The translations under genes and the position numbers were made by a program. The notes under the pieces were generated by a model. That model saw only the letters and a list, made by a program, of their open reading frames with translations, was not told where the DNA came from and did no database searches. This document shows positions 55,330 through 64,000 of a DNA stretch of 64,000 nt, piece by piece (within the stretch, counting starts at the first letter, position 1; each line of letters begins with the position of its first letter). Origin of the DNA: Heterohyrax brucei (taxonomy: Eukaryota; Chordata; Mammalia; Hyracoidea; Procaviidae); NCBI GenBank assembly GCA_028571685.1, contig CM053143.1, forward strand, positions 194,501,829 through 194,565,828. The letters run 5' to 3'.

Positions 55330-55870
55330 CAGCTGACCCCTGGCTCCGCCAGTCACCTTCCCGCGGCGACAACACCCTGGCCAGGTGACACGCAGGGGAG
55401 CGGGGAAGTCGGGGCGAGGGTCGCTGCGCCGGCTGCAGGGGGCGCCCCAGCCCCCTCCGGGCCCAGGACCCCAGTCCGAGGCCTTTCCCCACTGAGCTCA
55501 CCGCGGCTAAGCGAGGCGCCCGCCCTCCTGGGCCACCTCCACGCGCCCAGCCCGGCCGGGGTCCGTCCCGGAGCGCGCGCGGCAAGGATTTGAAGCCCGA
55601 GGACAGAGGATGGCGGCCCCGAGTCCCCGAGGAGGGGGCCCTACGGCCGGAAATCAGGGCTGCAGAGGAGCCCTCCCGGTCCAGAATCCCAGGGAGGCCC
55701 TCTCCTCCCGCCGCGGGACGGGGTGCTGGGACCCCTCACCCTGCCCGCGCAGCCCAGCTGGGTTTCCTGGGACCTGCAGACTCACGCTGCCCCCGCCAGG
55801 AGCGACCCCAGAGCGAGCGCCAAGGGGGCCGCCCCCACCCCGACCCCGACCCCAATCCTAAAGGAGGGCT
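55330..55870. promoter_or_regulatory. CpG island, candidate promoter/first exon
   Basis: CpG is dense here compared with the whole window: I count nine CpGs in 55501-55560 and eight in 55561-55620. It has no repeat signature. On plus, an ATG at 55610 has A at -3 and G at +4 and opens an 83-residue frame starting MAAPSPRGGG; it ends at 55861, shortly before a donor-like GCA|GTAAGA at 55897. On minus, a 129-residue frame (55585-55196) overlaps. Neither protein is recognised. The island is the only strong promoter candidate in the window, but the transcript and its direction are unknown. Confidence 0.6.
55431..55446 (+). promoter_or_regulatory. CTCF-like motif
   Basis: ggctgcagggggcgcc contains the CTCF core (CAGGGGGCGC) with supporting flanks. 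It sits inside the CpG island. Occupancy is not known from sequence. Confidence 0.5.
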
Positions 55871-55924
55871 CTGCTCCCATCTACTGGTGTTTTGCAGTAA
55901 GAGCGGGGAGTATTTTCACCCGAG

Positions 55925-56270
55925 ACTCTTGGGGGGAGGGGGGTAGGTGCTGGGAGGAGGGGAGGTACTGGAGGCAGGGGAGGTACTGGGGGGAGGGGAG
56001 GTACTGGGGGGAGGGGAGGTACTGGGCGGAGGGGAGGAGAAGGGGATGGAAGGGAAGAGAGTAGTGGGAGGGGAGATGCTGCCAGAAGAGAATGCAGGGA
56101 GGAGGAGAGGTGAGGGAGAGTGGGAGCAGGGGAGGTGCTGGGGGAAGAGAATACGGGAAGGAAGGGAGACAGGGAGGAGAGGAGAGTGGGAGAGTGGGGG
56201 GAGGGGAGAGGAGGAAGAGGGGAGAAAAGGAGAGGGGGGTAGCAGGGAGGACGAAAAAGGAGGAGGAGGA
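55925..56270. repeat. Polypurine tract with 18-bp GGGGAGGTACTGGGGGGA repeats
   Basis: The plus strand is almost entirely purine for about 340 bp. 55960-56035 contains four near-identical units of 'ggggaggtactggggg' type at 17-18-bp spacing. Multiple G-runs make it G4-prone, and its near-mirror composition fits triplex-forming DNA. The 232-residue minus frame across it is a proline/serine artefact. Confidence 0.9.
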
Positions 56271-56323
56271 ATTTTCCTTTTTTGCCTGTTTTTATAAATA
56301 AAAAGCTTCTTTTTTTCAGAGCA

Positions 56324-56779
56324 TGTCCTGAATTGTACTGTGGCCCCCCGATAATGTATGTATTGATTTGACTCAGCCATGAGTCCCGAGATGGTGTGAT
56401 TTGTCCCATGTGTTGTGAATTCTGCCTCTGTGATGTTGATGAGGGAGAAAGGGCAGCAGTTGGGTTACTGAGGCGGGACTCAGGTCTCCAGCTGAGGGTC
56501 CCGAGGGAGAGCAGTGGGCAGAGGAAGTTGGGAAGCTCACACCACCAAGAAAGCATGACCGAGAGGGCAGAGCGCAGGCTTGGACCTCAGGTTCCTGCGC
56601 TGAGATGCTCTCGTGAATTTGGACTCTTGGCCGACCGGACTGTGATGATTTCTCATACTGAAAGATTTGTGACTCATGAATGGGTTTGTAGCTTACAGGA
56701 CTCTGGCAATAAATTTTCTCCTTGTGAAGCCTTCCAGTTGTGGGATTTTCTGTCGGAGCAGTACCCAGTGACTAAAACA
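56324..56779 (+). mobile_element. MaLR-like solo LTR with perfect target duplication
   Basis: A 456-bp LTR begins TGTCCTGAATTG and ends 'cccagtgactaaaaca'. gagca flanks it exactly at 56319-56323 and 56780-56784. It shares a 'gatttgtgactcatgaatg' duplication with the copy at 36220. This subfamily differs from the longer LTRs elsewhere in the window. Confidence 0.93.
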
Positions 56780-57251
56780 GAGCAGTTTTAGGTAAACAGA
56801 AAAGTTGTATTGAAGTGCAGAGACCCCACACAGGGTCTCCCCAGGAAGAGTTTCTCCCATTCCCTTCGACTGTCCCTGTGATAACTTTGTTACAGCTGAT
56901 GAACCAGCACTGATGCGTGTTGCTAACTGGGGTCAGCATTTACCCTGTGGTTCGCTCCCGGTGGGGTCCACCCTGCGTACAGTCCTGTGGGCTTTGACTC
57001 TGCTCACTCTCATGTGTCCACTGTTACAGTGTTCTGCAGAGTAGTCTAAGCATCCTCAGAATGCCCTGTGCTACACCTGTCATCCTTCCCCTGGGTCCCT
57101 GGGCCCCTGGGAGCCACGGATCGTTTTACAGTCTCTCTAGTTCTGATTTTCCAGACTGGCTTCCTTCCACGTAGCCATGTGCGTTAAGCTTCCTCCACGT
57201 CTTTCAGCAGCTGGATCGGTGCAATGCAAGCCTTCACATGCACTTACAATT

Positions 57252-57554
57252 TCAGCTGCTGGCTTTTTGCGGTGAATGATACATGTCAGGTGCTATCTTG
57301 TCAGCTCCGAATGACTTCATGCGTTTTTTCCATGCTGCTAGAGTTGACTCAGTGGCAGCTGGCCAAACATTAGTGTGAAGGTGGTTAATACAGACATACA
57401 TTCTCAACCCATTTGAGTAAACACCTGTAATTGCCATTGCTGGATCATATGACAAGCCTGTGTTTAGCTTTGTAAGAAACTTCCAGGCTGTTTTTCCAAG
57501 TGGCTGTCCCACTTTGCATCCCATCAATGATGGCGAGTTTCTGCTGCTCCACAT
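57252..57554 (-). pseudogene. L1 ORF2 C-terminal remnant, antisense
   Basis: A 100-residue frame contains GQPLGKTAWKFLTKLNTGL and SYDPAMAITGVYSNGLRMY, matching the L1 ORF2 block K-x-x-L-x-Y-D-P-A-I-x-x-x-G-x-Y. Residues are more altered than in the copy at 60.6 kb. Confidence 0.8.
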
Positions 57555-57596
57555 CCTTGTCAGTGTTTGATATTGTCAGTGTTTTAGACTTTGGAA

Positions 57597-57645
57597 GCAG
57601 CCAAGTGCCATCGAGTCGGATCCGACTCATGCCACTGTAATATAG
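57597..57645 (-). mobile_element. AfroSINE tail fragment, antisense
   Basis: 'aagtgccatcgagtcggat' followed by 'ccgactcatgcc' is the reversed tail only. Confidence 0.7.
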
Positions 57646-57885
57646 GTATAGTGGTATCCTGATGCTTTTATTTGCAATTCACTAATGACTTAGGACACTG
57701 AATGCCTTTTCATTTAATTCTCTACCATCTGTATATCTTCTTTGGTGAGGTCTCAGGTTGTTCCAGCACCGTTTGTTGTAAAGTTCATCCTTTCTCCACT
57801 GGAATGCCTTTGCTCTCTTGTCAAAGATTAGTAGACCAGTCTCCCTAATCTGTTCCACAGATCTGTTTAGCATCTGTAAGCCTGG

Positions 57886-58408
57886 TGTTTCAGTCAGCTA
57901 GCACTGCTCTAACAGAAATACCGCCGAGTGGATGGCTTTAACAAAGGAAAGTTTATTCTTACACAGTCCTGCAGGCTACAAGTCCAAATTCAGGATGTCC
58001 GCTCTGGGGGAAGGCTTTCCCACTGTCAGCTCTGGAGGAAGTTCTTTGTGTTGTGTCAGTCTTTGTCCAGGGAGCATCTGGGCGCAGGAACCTCAGGTCT
58101 GAAGGATGTGCTGTTCTCCCAGTGCTGCTTGCTTGATGGTGTGAGGTTCCCCATTCTCACCCTGCTTCTCTTTCCTTTTATCTCTTGCAGGATGAAACGA
58201 TCAAGGGTAGTGCAAGCCACACTCCAGGGAAATTTCCTTTACAGTGGAGCAGGGAGGTGACCCTATGAAGGAGTTTACAGTCCCACCCTGACCCTCTGAC
58301 ATGCAGCATAGGAAAATCACAAAATGGAAGACAGGCACAAAGTATTGGGAGTCATGGCCCAGCCACATGACTACACATATTTGGCGGGACATAATTCAGT
58401 CCATGACA
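57886..58408 (-). mobile_element. MaLR-like solo LTR, antisense, inside L1
   Basis: Begins 'tgtttcagtcagctagcac' and ends 'aattcagtccatgaca'. Flanks cctgg (57881-57885) and cttgg (58409-58413) differ at one position. Length 523 bp, close to the 526-bp copy at 13997. Confidence 0.93.
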
Positions 58409-58690
58409 CTTGGTGAATCTTTCTCCATCTGTTGCCTTGCCAAGAGCACATTGTCTTCCTTACCGTAGCTTTATAGTAGATCTTGAAGTCAGGCAGTGCC
58501 AGTCTCCCAACTCTGCTTTTCTTCAATACATGTTGGCTCTTCTGAGTCATCTACATTTCCACATAAACTTTAGAATCAGTTTGTCTATAGCTACCAAATA
58601 ACTTGCTGGGACTTTGAGATTTTGTGGAATCTGTCGATCATATCAGGAAGTATTGACATCTTAATGATATTAAGTCTCCCTAGCTGTGAA

Positions 58691-58860
58691 CAGTAAACCC
58701 TGGTGGCATAGTGGGTTAAGTGCTGTATCTGCTACCCAGTAGATCAGGAGTTCAAAATCCACCAGGTGCTCCTTGGAAACTCTGTGGGGCTGTTCTACTC
58801 TGACCCATATGGTCACTGTGATGAGTTGGACCCGTCTCGATGGCAGTGGATCCATGAACA
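58691..58860 (+). mobile_element. AfroSINE (tandem pair, first)
   Basis: 'aaccctggtggcatagtgg', 'cagtagatcaggagttcaa' and 'tgatgagttggacccgtct'. Directly followed by a second copy. Confidence 0.88.
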
Positions 58861-59028
58861 GGTAACCCTGGTGGCTTACTGGTTAGGTGCCCTGTCTGCT
58901 ACCCCGAACGTTAGCCGTTCCTATTCACCAGGGGCACCTAGGAAGTTCTGTGGGGCAGTTCTACTCTGTCCTATAGCATTCCTATGAGTCAGAATCGACT
59001 CAAAAGCAGTCGGTCTGGTTTTGGGATT
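58861..59028 (+). mobile_element. AfroSINE (tandem pair, second)
   Basis: 'gtaaccctggtggcttact', 'ctgctaccccgaacgttag' and 'atgagtcagaatcgactca'. Same orientation and spacing as its neighbour. Confidence 0.9.
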
Positions 59029-59189
59029 TATCCATTAATATTGATATTTACTGATACTTTCAATTTCTTTCATCAGAGTTTTGCAATTTTCCTTATATAG
59101 ATCTTGTATGTATTTTGTTACATTTATACCTGTTTCATTCTTTTAGTGCCAATGTGGATCAATGATGTGTTTTTAATTGCAAACTAGGT

Positions 59190-59225
59190 CGCTAGGAGTC
59201 AGAAGCAACTTGATGGCAGTGTTTT
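59190..59225 (+). mobile_element. AfroSINE/RTE tail fragment
   Basis: 'gctaggagtcagaagcaac' and 'ttgatggcagtg' are the tail only, without head or core. Confidence 0.65.
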
Positions 59226-60607
59226 CTTTTTGTTGTTGTTTCGTTTTGTTTTTGTATAGTTATTCATTGCGGGCGCTGTAGGAAAGCAGCTGACTTTTGT
59301 GTATTAACCTTGTATCCTGCGACCTTATTAGAGTTGTTCCCTAGTTATAGGAGTTTGTTGTCTTGTTGTTGACTCTTTGGGATTGTCTGCGTGGGCCATC
59401 ACACCATCTGCAAAGAAAGTTTTCTTTCTTTCTTCCCAATATTTACGCATTTTGTTTCCTTTTCTTGTCTCATTGCATTAGCTAAGCCTTTTTTATTTTA
59501 TTGTGCTTTAGATGAAAGTTTACAGTCGATGTCAATTTGCCATATACCCCCCAATACCACCACTACGCAACTCTAGCTGCTCTCGCCACCCCGTGAAAGC
59601 TCACTCCTCCTCTCCACCCTGGATTTCCTGCGTCCATTCAACCAGCTCCCGTCACGCTTCCAACTCTTGTCTCTCCTCTGGGCAGGAGCTGCTAAGCCAG
59701 CCTTATATGTATATTTAAACCAAGAAAGACACTCTTAACTAGTATCATCTCGTCTCTTGTGTTCTAGGCTGCTCTTTTTCTGAAGAGTCAGCTTCAGAAA
59801 TGTTTCAGCTCTCAACTAACAGGGTATCTGGGGGCCACGCTCAGGGGACCCTACAGTCTGTTGGACCATCAAGCCTGGTCTTTTAATGGAGTTCTAGTTC
59901 TGCACACACTTTTATTGCTCGCTGCATCGTAGAGTCTATATTTTACTCCCTGACAGGGCAGTCATTGGTGGTGGTTGGGCACCATCGAGTTCTTTTGGTC
60001 TCATACTGGCACCTTCTGTCTGCTGGGCTCATATTTTCCTCATGTCTTTGTTGGCCTTTGTTCTACAGCACTCCAGGTGTGTTGGGACCACCTAATGCTA
60101 CTTAGCTGGCCACTTGCTAGCTTTTAAGACCCCAGATGTCACTCACCAAAGTGGAATGCAGAACATTTTCATTTAAAAAACTGACTCATGCCAGCTGACA
60201 TAGACATCCCTTGAAACTATGGTCCCCAGACCTCCTCCCTGCTACTCTATCCTTTGAAATAGGTTGGATTATGTTTAGGAAACCTCTAGCTTTTGTTGCA
60301 GTCCAGCTGTGCTGACCTCCCTTTTACTGTGTGCTTTTACTCCCTTCACCTAACCCAATTCCGATCAGTGAAAATCAAAGTCCCTCCCTCCCCACCCCTG
60401 TAACCGTCAAAGATCATTTTCTTCTGTGCTTAAACCTTTTCTTGAGTCCTCAAGTAGTGATCTCATACGGTATGTGTCCTTCTGCAACTGACTGATTTCA
60501 CTCAGCATAATATCTTCCAAATGGCTCCGTGTTATGAGACATTTCCTAAGATCATCTTTGTTCGTTATCATTGCATAGTATTCCATTATTTGAATACACC
60601 GTAGTTT

Positions 60608-60820
60608 TTAAAATCTGTTTATCTGTTGAGGGGCACTTAGGTTGATTTCATCTTTTGTTACTGTGGACGGTGCTGCGATAAACATTGGTGTGCATGTATC
60701 TGTCCATGTGACAGCCCTTATTTCTCTAGGATATATTCCAAGGAGTAGGATTGCTGGATCATATGGTATTTCTACTTTTAGCTTTATAACAAAATGCCAA
60801 GTCGATTTCAGAAGTGGCAT
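60608..60820 (-). pseudogene. L1 ORF2 C-terminal remnant, antisense
   Basis: A 70-residue frame reads WHFVIKLKVEIPYDPAILL, LGIYPREIRAV, then CTPMFIAAPSTVTKDE, close to the L1 ORF2 C-terminal consensus. A stop after INRF and upstream shifts break it. Confidence 0.88.
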
Positions 60821-61760
60821 ACCATTTTACATTTCCACCAGCAGCATGAAAGTGTTCCAGTCTCTCCACAAACACTCCATCATTTATTATTTTGTGTTTT
60901 TTGGATTAATACCAGCCTTGTTGGGGTGAAATATTACCTCATGGTAGTTTTAGTTTGGATTTCTCTAATAGCTAGTGATCTTAAGCGTTTCCTCATGTAT
61001 CTATTCACTGCCTGGATGTCTTCACTGGTGAAGTGCCTGTTGATATCTTTTGCCCATTTTTTAATTGGCTCATTTGTCTTTTTCTTGTTGAGGTTTTGCA
61101 GTACCTTGTAGACTATGGAGATTAAGCACTAATAGGATTTGTGGTAGCCAATTTTTTCTCAGTCTGTAAGTTGTTTTTTAACTCTTTTGATGAAGTCTTT
61201 GGATGGGCATAAGTGTTTGATTTTTAGGAGTTCCCAGTTATCTATTTTCTCTTCCGGTGTTTGTGCATTGTTAGTAATATTGGGTAGTCTGTTTATGCTG
61301 TGTACTAGGGCTCCCAGCACTGTCCTTAATTTTTTCCTTCCATGATCTTTATTGTTTTAGATTTTTTGTTTAGGTCTTTGATCTACTTTAAGTTAGTTTT
61401 GCGGATGGATATCAAGTTATACCAACCTCATTTGTTAAAAAGATTGTCCTTCCCCAGTTTGCAAACTTCGAGCCTTTGTCAAGTATCAGCTGCTCATAGG
61501 TGGATGATGGTATATTTGGATTCTCATTCCTGTTCCACTGAGGTATGTATCTGTTTGTGTACTAGTACTAGGCTGTCTTGACTACTGCAGCAGTGTAATA
61601 GGTTCTAAATAAAGTCAAGTAGTATAAAGCTTCCCACTTTGTTCTTTAGTAATGCTTTAGTTACTGGAGACTTCTTCCCTTTCAAGATGAAGTTGGTGAT
61701 TTAGACATTTTCATGACGTTAAGTCCTCCTGTCCATGAGTAAGGTAGGTTTCTCCACTTA

Positions 61761-62322
61761 GAAGGTCTGCCGATTAAGTCCATGAACTGAATTGTTCTAA
61801 GTGCTAGATACCTTATTGCTGAATATCACTATAACAACCTTTGAAGTACCCTCCCTTGGAAAGCTATGCACTGATGCCAGTGCCTAGTCTACCCTTCAAA
61901 GAGCAATTTTGGAACTTTCTGGAATGACCAATGTACACAGTGGCATGGTGGCAGGTTCATGAACTTAATCATATAGTTGTTTGTGAGGGAATTTTTAGTC
62001 AGTAAATAAATAACTGTATTGGAACAGCCTCCCTACCTACCTGATCTGGCCTCCAATGACTTTTTTCTTTACCCAAAGGTAAAGGAAATATTGAAAGGAA
62101 GACATTTGGATGTCATTCAGGACATCAGGGGTAATACAATGACAGCTCTGATGGTTATTCCAGAAAGAGTTGCAGAATTGATTTGAAGGGTAGACTAGGT
62201 GATGGCATCTGTGCCTAGCTTCCCTAGGGGGAGTACTTCCAAAGTAACCATAGTGATATTCAGCAATGAGGTACGTAGCACTTTTTCTAGGATGAGTTCG
62301 CGAACTTAATTGTCAGAACTTG
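61761..62322 (+). mobile_element. Mariner MITE-like element with transposase remnant inside L1
   Basis: 562 bp flanked by TA on both sides (61759-61760 and 62323-62324). The ends, 'gaaggtctgccgattaagt' and the reverse complement 'caagttctgacaattaagt', begin imperfect terminal inverted repeats over 90 bp long. In the middle a frame reads YLPDLASNDFFLYPKVK, equivalent to the D-L-A-P-x-D block of the copy at 2668-3195. Most of the transposase is deleted. Confidence 0.85.
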
Positions 62323-62670
62323 TATGTAGATTTCTTTGGGTTTCTTGCAGTAGAGCCTTGTCATTTTCTTTGCATAGGTCTTTTACATCTCTGGTTAGAT
62401 TTATTCTCAAGTAGAATTGACTTGACAGCAGTGGGTTTATTTTATCTTCTTGGACTATCTGTTGGTGTAAAGGAATCCAACTGATTTCTGTGTGTTTATC
62501 TTATATCTTGACACTTTTCTGTACTCTTCTATGAGTTCCAGTAGGTTTTTTTGAGGGTTTCTTGGGGTTTTCTGTGTATAAGATCATATCATCAGCAAAT
62601 ACAGATACTTTTACTTCTTCCTTACCAATCTGGATGCCCTTTGTTTCTTTATCTTGCCTGGTTGCTCTGT

Positions 62671-62991
62671 CTAAGACCTCCAGCTTACTGGTAAATAAGT
62701 GGTGACAACAGGCATCCTTGTCTGCTTCTTGTTCTCAGGGGGAATGCTTCCAGATTCTCTCCATTTAGGATGATGCTGGCTGTTGACTTTGCCTAAGTGC
62801 CCTGTATTTTGTTGGTGCATTTTCTTCCTATTCCTATTTTGCTGAGACTTTTTAACGTGCGTGGACTTTGCCAAATACCTTTTCACCATCAATTGATAGT
62901 CAGGTGGTTCTTGTCCTTTATTTATGTGATTGATTACATTGATTGTTTTTCTAATGTTGAACCATTCCTGCATCGCTGGTATGAAACCCAC
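62671..62991 (-). pseudogene. L1 ORF2 reverse-transcriptase remnant
   Basis: The frame starts [19 protein letters not shown], then [15 protein letters not shown], the L1 RT region just before the first catalytic aspartate. It then runs out of frame. The F-A-D-D motif lies further left near 62590 in a different frame. Confidence 0.85.
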
Positions 62992-63258
62992 TTGGTCATC
63001 ATGAATTATTTTTGATAGTTGTTGAATTCTTTTGGCTAGAATTTTGTTGAGGACTTTTCCTCTAAATTCATGAGAGACATTGGGCTGTAATTTTCCTTTT
63101 TTGTGCTGTCTTTACCTTCTTTTGGTATCAGGCTGATGCTAGCTGGCTTCATAGAATGAATTTGGGAGTATTCCATCCTTTTCTATGGTCCGAAACTCTT
63201 TTAGTAATAGTGACGTAACTCTTCTCTAAAAGCTTGGTAGGATTCTCCAGGGAAGCTG

Positions 63259-63492
63259 TTAGGGCCAGGCATTTTTTAGGTTGGGAGTTTTTTTAGTTGT
63301 CTTTTCAATCTCTTCTTTTGTGATGGGTCTATTTATTTGTTCTACTTCTGTTTGTGTGAGTTTAGGTAGGTAGTGTTTTTCTAGGAATTCATCCATTTCC
63401 TCTAGGTTTTTAAGTTTATTACAGTACAGTTTTTCATAGTATCCTTTTATGATTCTTTTAATTTTAGTTGGGTCTGTTGTGATATCACCCAT
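63259..63492 (-). pseudogene. L1 ORF2 endonuclease-RT linker remnant
   Basis: Contains GDITTDPTKIKRIIKGYYE, KLYCNKLKNLEEMDEFLEK, and NRPITKEEIEKTTKK, the well-conserved linker between endonuclease and RT. Confidence 0.9.
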
Positions 63493-63493
63493 C

Positions 63494-63724
63494 TTATTTC
63501 TTTTGCTGCTCTCTTTCTACTTGTTCAAGTTGTAAGGTTAATTCTTTGATTTGGGCCCTTTGTTCTTTTTGGATGTGTGTGTCTATAGAGATAAACTGAG
63601 CTCTGAACACTGCTTTGGCTGTGTCCCGGAGGTTCTGGTAGGATGTGTTTTCGTTCTCATTTGATTCTGTGAATTTCCGTATTCTATCTGTGATTTCTTC
63701 TATAACCCAGATGTTTTTGAGCAA
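63494..63724 (-). pseudogene. L1 ORF2 post-endonuclease remnant
   Basis: Reads NENENTSYQNLRDTAKAVF, then KEQRAQIKELTLQLEQVER, the helical region after the endonuclease. Separated from the 63259-63492 block by a stop and shift. Confidence 0.9.
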
Positions 63725-64000
63725 GATGTTGTTCAGTTTCCATGTGTTTGATTTTTTTTGTCCTTCCTTTTTCTGTAACTGATTTCTACTTCTGAGGCTT
63801 TATGTTCTGAAAAGATACTTTGTAATATTTCAGTACTTTGAATTCTGTTAAGGCTTGCTTTATGGCCAAATATGTGGTCTCTTCTGCAGAATGCTCCCTG
63901 CGTGTTGGAAAAGAAAGTCGACTTGTCTGCTTTTGGGTAGTGTTCTGCATATGTCTATGGGGTAAAGTTGGTTGACTGCGGCATTTAGATTTTCTGTGTG

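Larger units (their letters stand above)
56785..59489 (-). mobile_element. Old L1M-type L1, antisense, interrupted
   Basis: 56785-57250 is the reversed 3' UTR ('gataactttgttacagctg', 'cagctgatgaaccagcact'), 57260-57595 the ORF2 C-terminus, 57650-57885 and 58414-58690 the following ORF2 region, and 59030-59489 the RT area. Interruptions are a SINE fragment (57597-57645), an LTR (57886-58408), two AfroSINEs (58691-59028) and another SINE tail (59190-59225). The RT motif near 59400 reads F-A-D-G in one frame. At 59490 a younger L1 takes over. Confidence 0.82.
59490..64000 (-). mobile_element. Younger L1, antisense, continues past the window
   Basis: Starts on plus with a T/A tract and the reversed 3' terminus 'ttattgtgctttagatgaa'; the 3' UTR runs to about 60145 ('taagaccccagatgtcact') and onwards; ORF2 C-terminus near 60820-60600; RT near 62.5-63.1 kb; linker to the endonuclease at 63.3-63.7 kb. 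A mariner copy interrupts at 61761-62322. Less decayed than the L1 at 6.1-12.5 kb: the RT motif near 62590 still encodes F-A-D-D. Frames are nonetheless broken. Confidence 0.88.

Noticed and set aside
55610..55861. 83-residue MAAPSPRGG frame as a confirmed gene
   Set aside because: It ends before any donor site and has no recognised homologue by eye; kept only as part of the CpG-island lead.
55858..56556. 232-residue open frame on the minus strand, very rich in proline and serine
   Set aside because: It is the translation of the polypurine tract plus an LTR edge; the composition follows the simple repeat and no domain is present.
62580..62610. F-A-D-D motif in the younger L1 as a sign of activity
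   Set aside because: Adjacent frames are interrupted by stops, shifts and a mariner insertion, so this copy cannot encode a working enzyme.

Overview
The window reads as nuclear DNA of an afrotherian mammal, most likely an elephant. The diagnosis rests on repeats. AfroSINE copies are numerous (tRNA-like head, a diagnostic middle motif near 'ctgctaaccaaaaggtc', and a tail near 'gagtcagaatcgactc'). There is an abundant RTE/BovB-like LINE family whose 3' end resembles the AfroSINE tail, an L1 with a characteristic 3' UTR ending near 'aagaccccagatgccact', and MaLR-like LTRs of about 0.45-0.57 kb beginning TGTCATGGATTG and ending in CA. Manatee or hyrax cannot be excluded by eye. No intact protein-coding gene, tRNA, rRNA or CRISPR array is supported.

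Layout. 1-3.6 kb is a pile-up of an L1M 3' end, a second L1 in sense orientation cut by a SINE at its catalytic motif, a head-to-head pair of RTE 3' ends, and mariner (Tc1/mariner) arms. 3.6-5.8 kb is mostly single-copy with an ATTCA-type simple repeat and a SINE nested in a SINE. 6.1-12.5 kb is a nearly full-length antisense L1 that retains its 5' UTR and carries a short L1 3'-UTR copy inside it. 12.5-14.9 kb is an antisense RTE split by two LTR insertions. 16.5-18.8 kb is a long sense RTE with a recognisable but broken reverse transcriptase. 18.9-28.3 kb is GC-rich, mostly single-copy DNA with MIRs, LTRs, SINEs and several minisatellites. 28.5-33.2 kb holds a second sense RTE, a two-LTR MaLR-like provirus of about 2.1 kb without coding capacity, and a third RTE tail. 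33-47 kb is largely single-copy and GC-rich, with CATC/GATG simple repeats and old MIR/MLT1 pieces. 47.5-54.7 kb alternates LTRs, RTE tails, SINEs and an L1 3' end. 55.33-55.87 kb is a CpG island with a CTCF-like motif, followed by a 340-bp polypurine, G4-prone tract. 56.3-64 kb is a solo LTR with perfect target duplication, an old antisense L1, and a younger antisense L1 that runs off the window and contains a MITE-like mariner.

How parts relate. Nesting gives a relative chronology: L1M and MIR/MLT1 oldest; RTE and the long L1s next; then MaLR-like LTRs and AfroSINEs cutting RTE and L1. The RTE family probably supplies the retrotransposition machinery for AfroSINEs, as judged from the shared tail (inference). 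Host function, if any, is regulatory: the CpG island near 55.6 kb, an RFX X-box-like palindrome near 45.2 kb, and two AT-rich non-repeat islands in GC-rich DNA. I found no convincing undescribed system; the best leads are those regulatory candidates, a 51-bp near-identical direct repeat around 39.5/39.9 kb, and several informative nested insertions.
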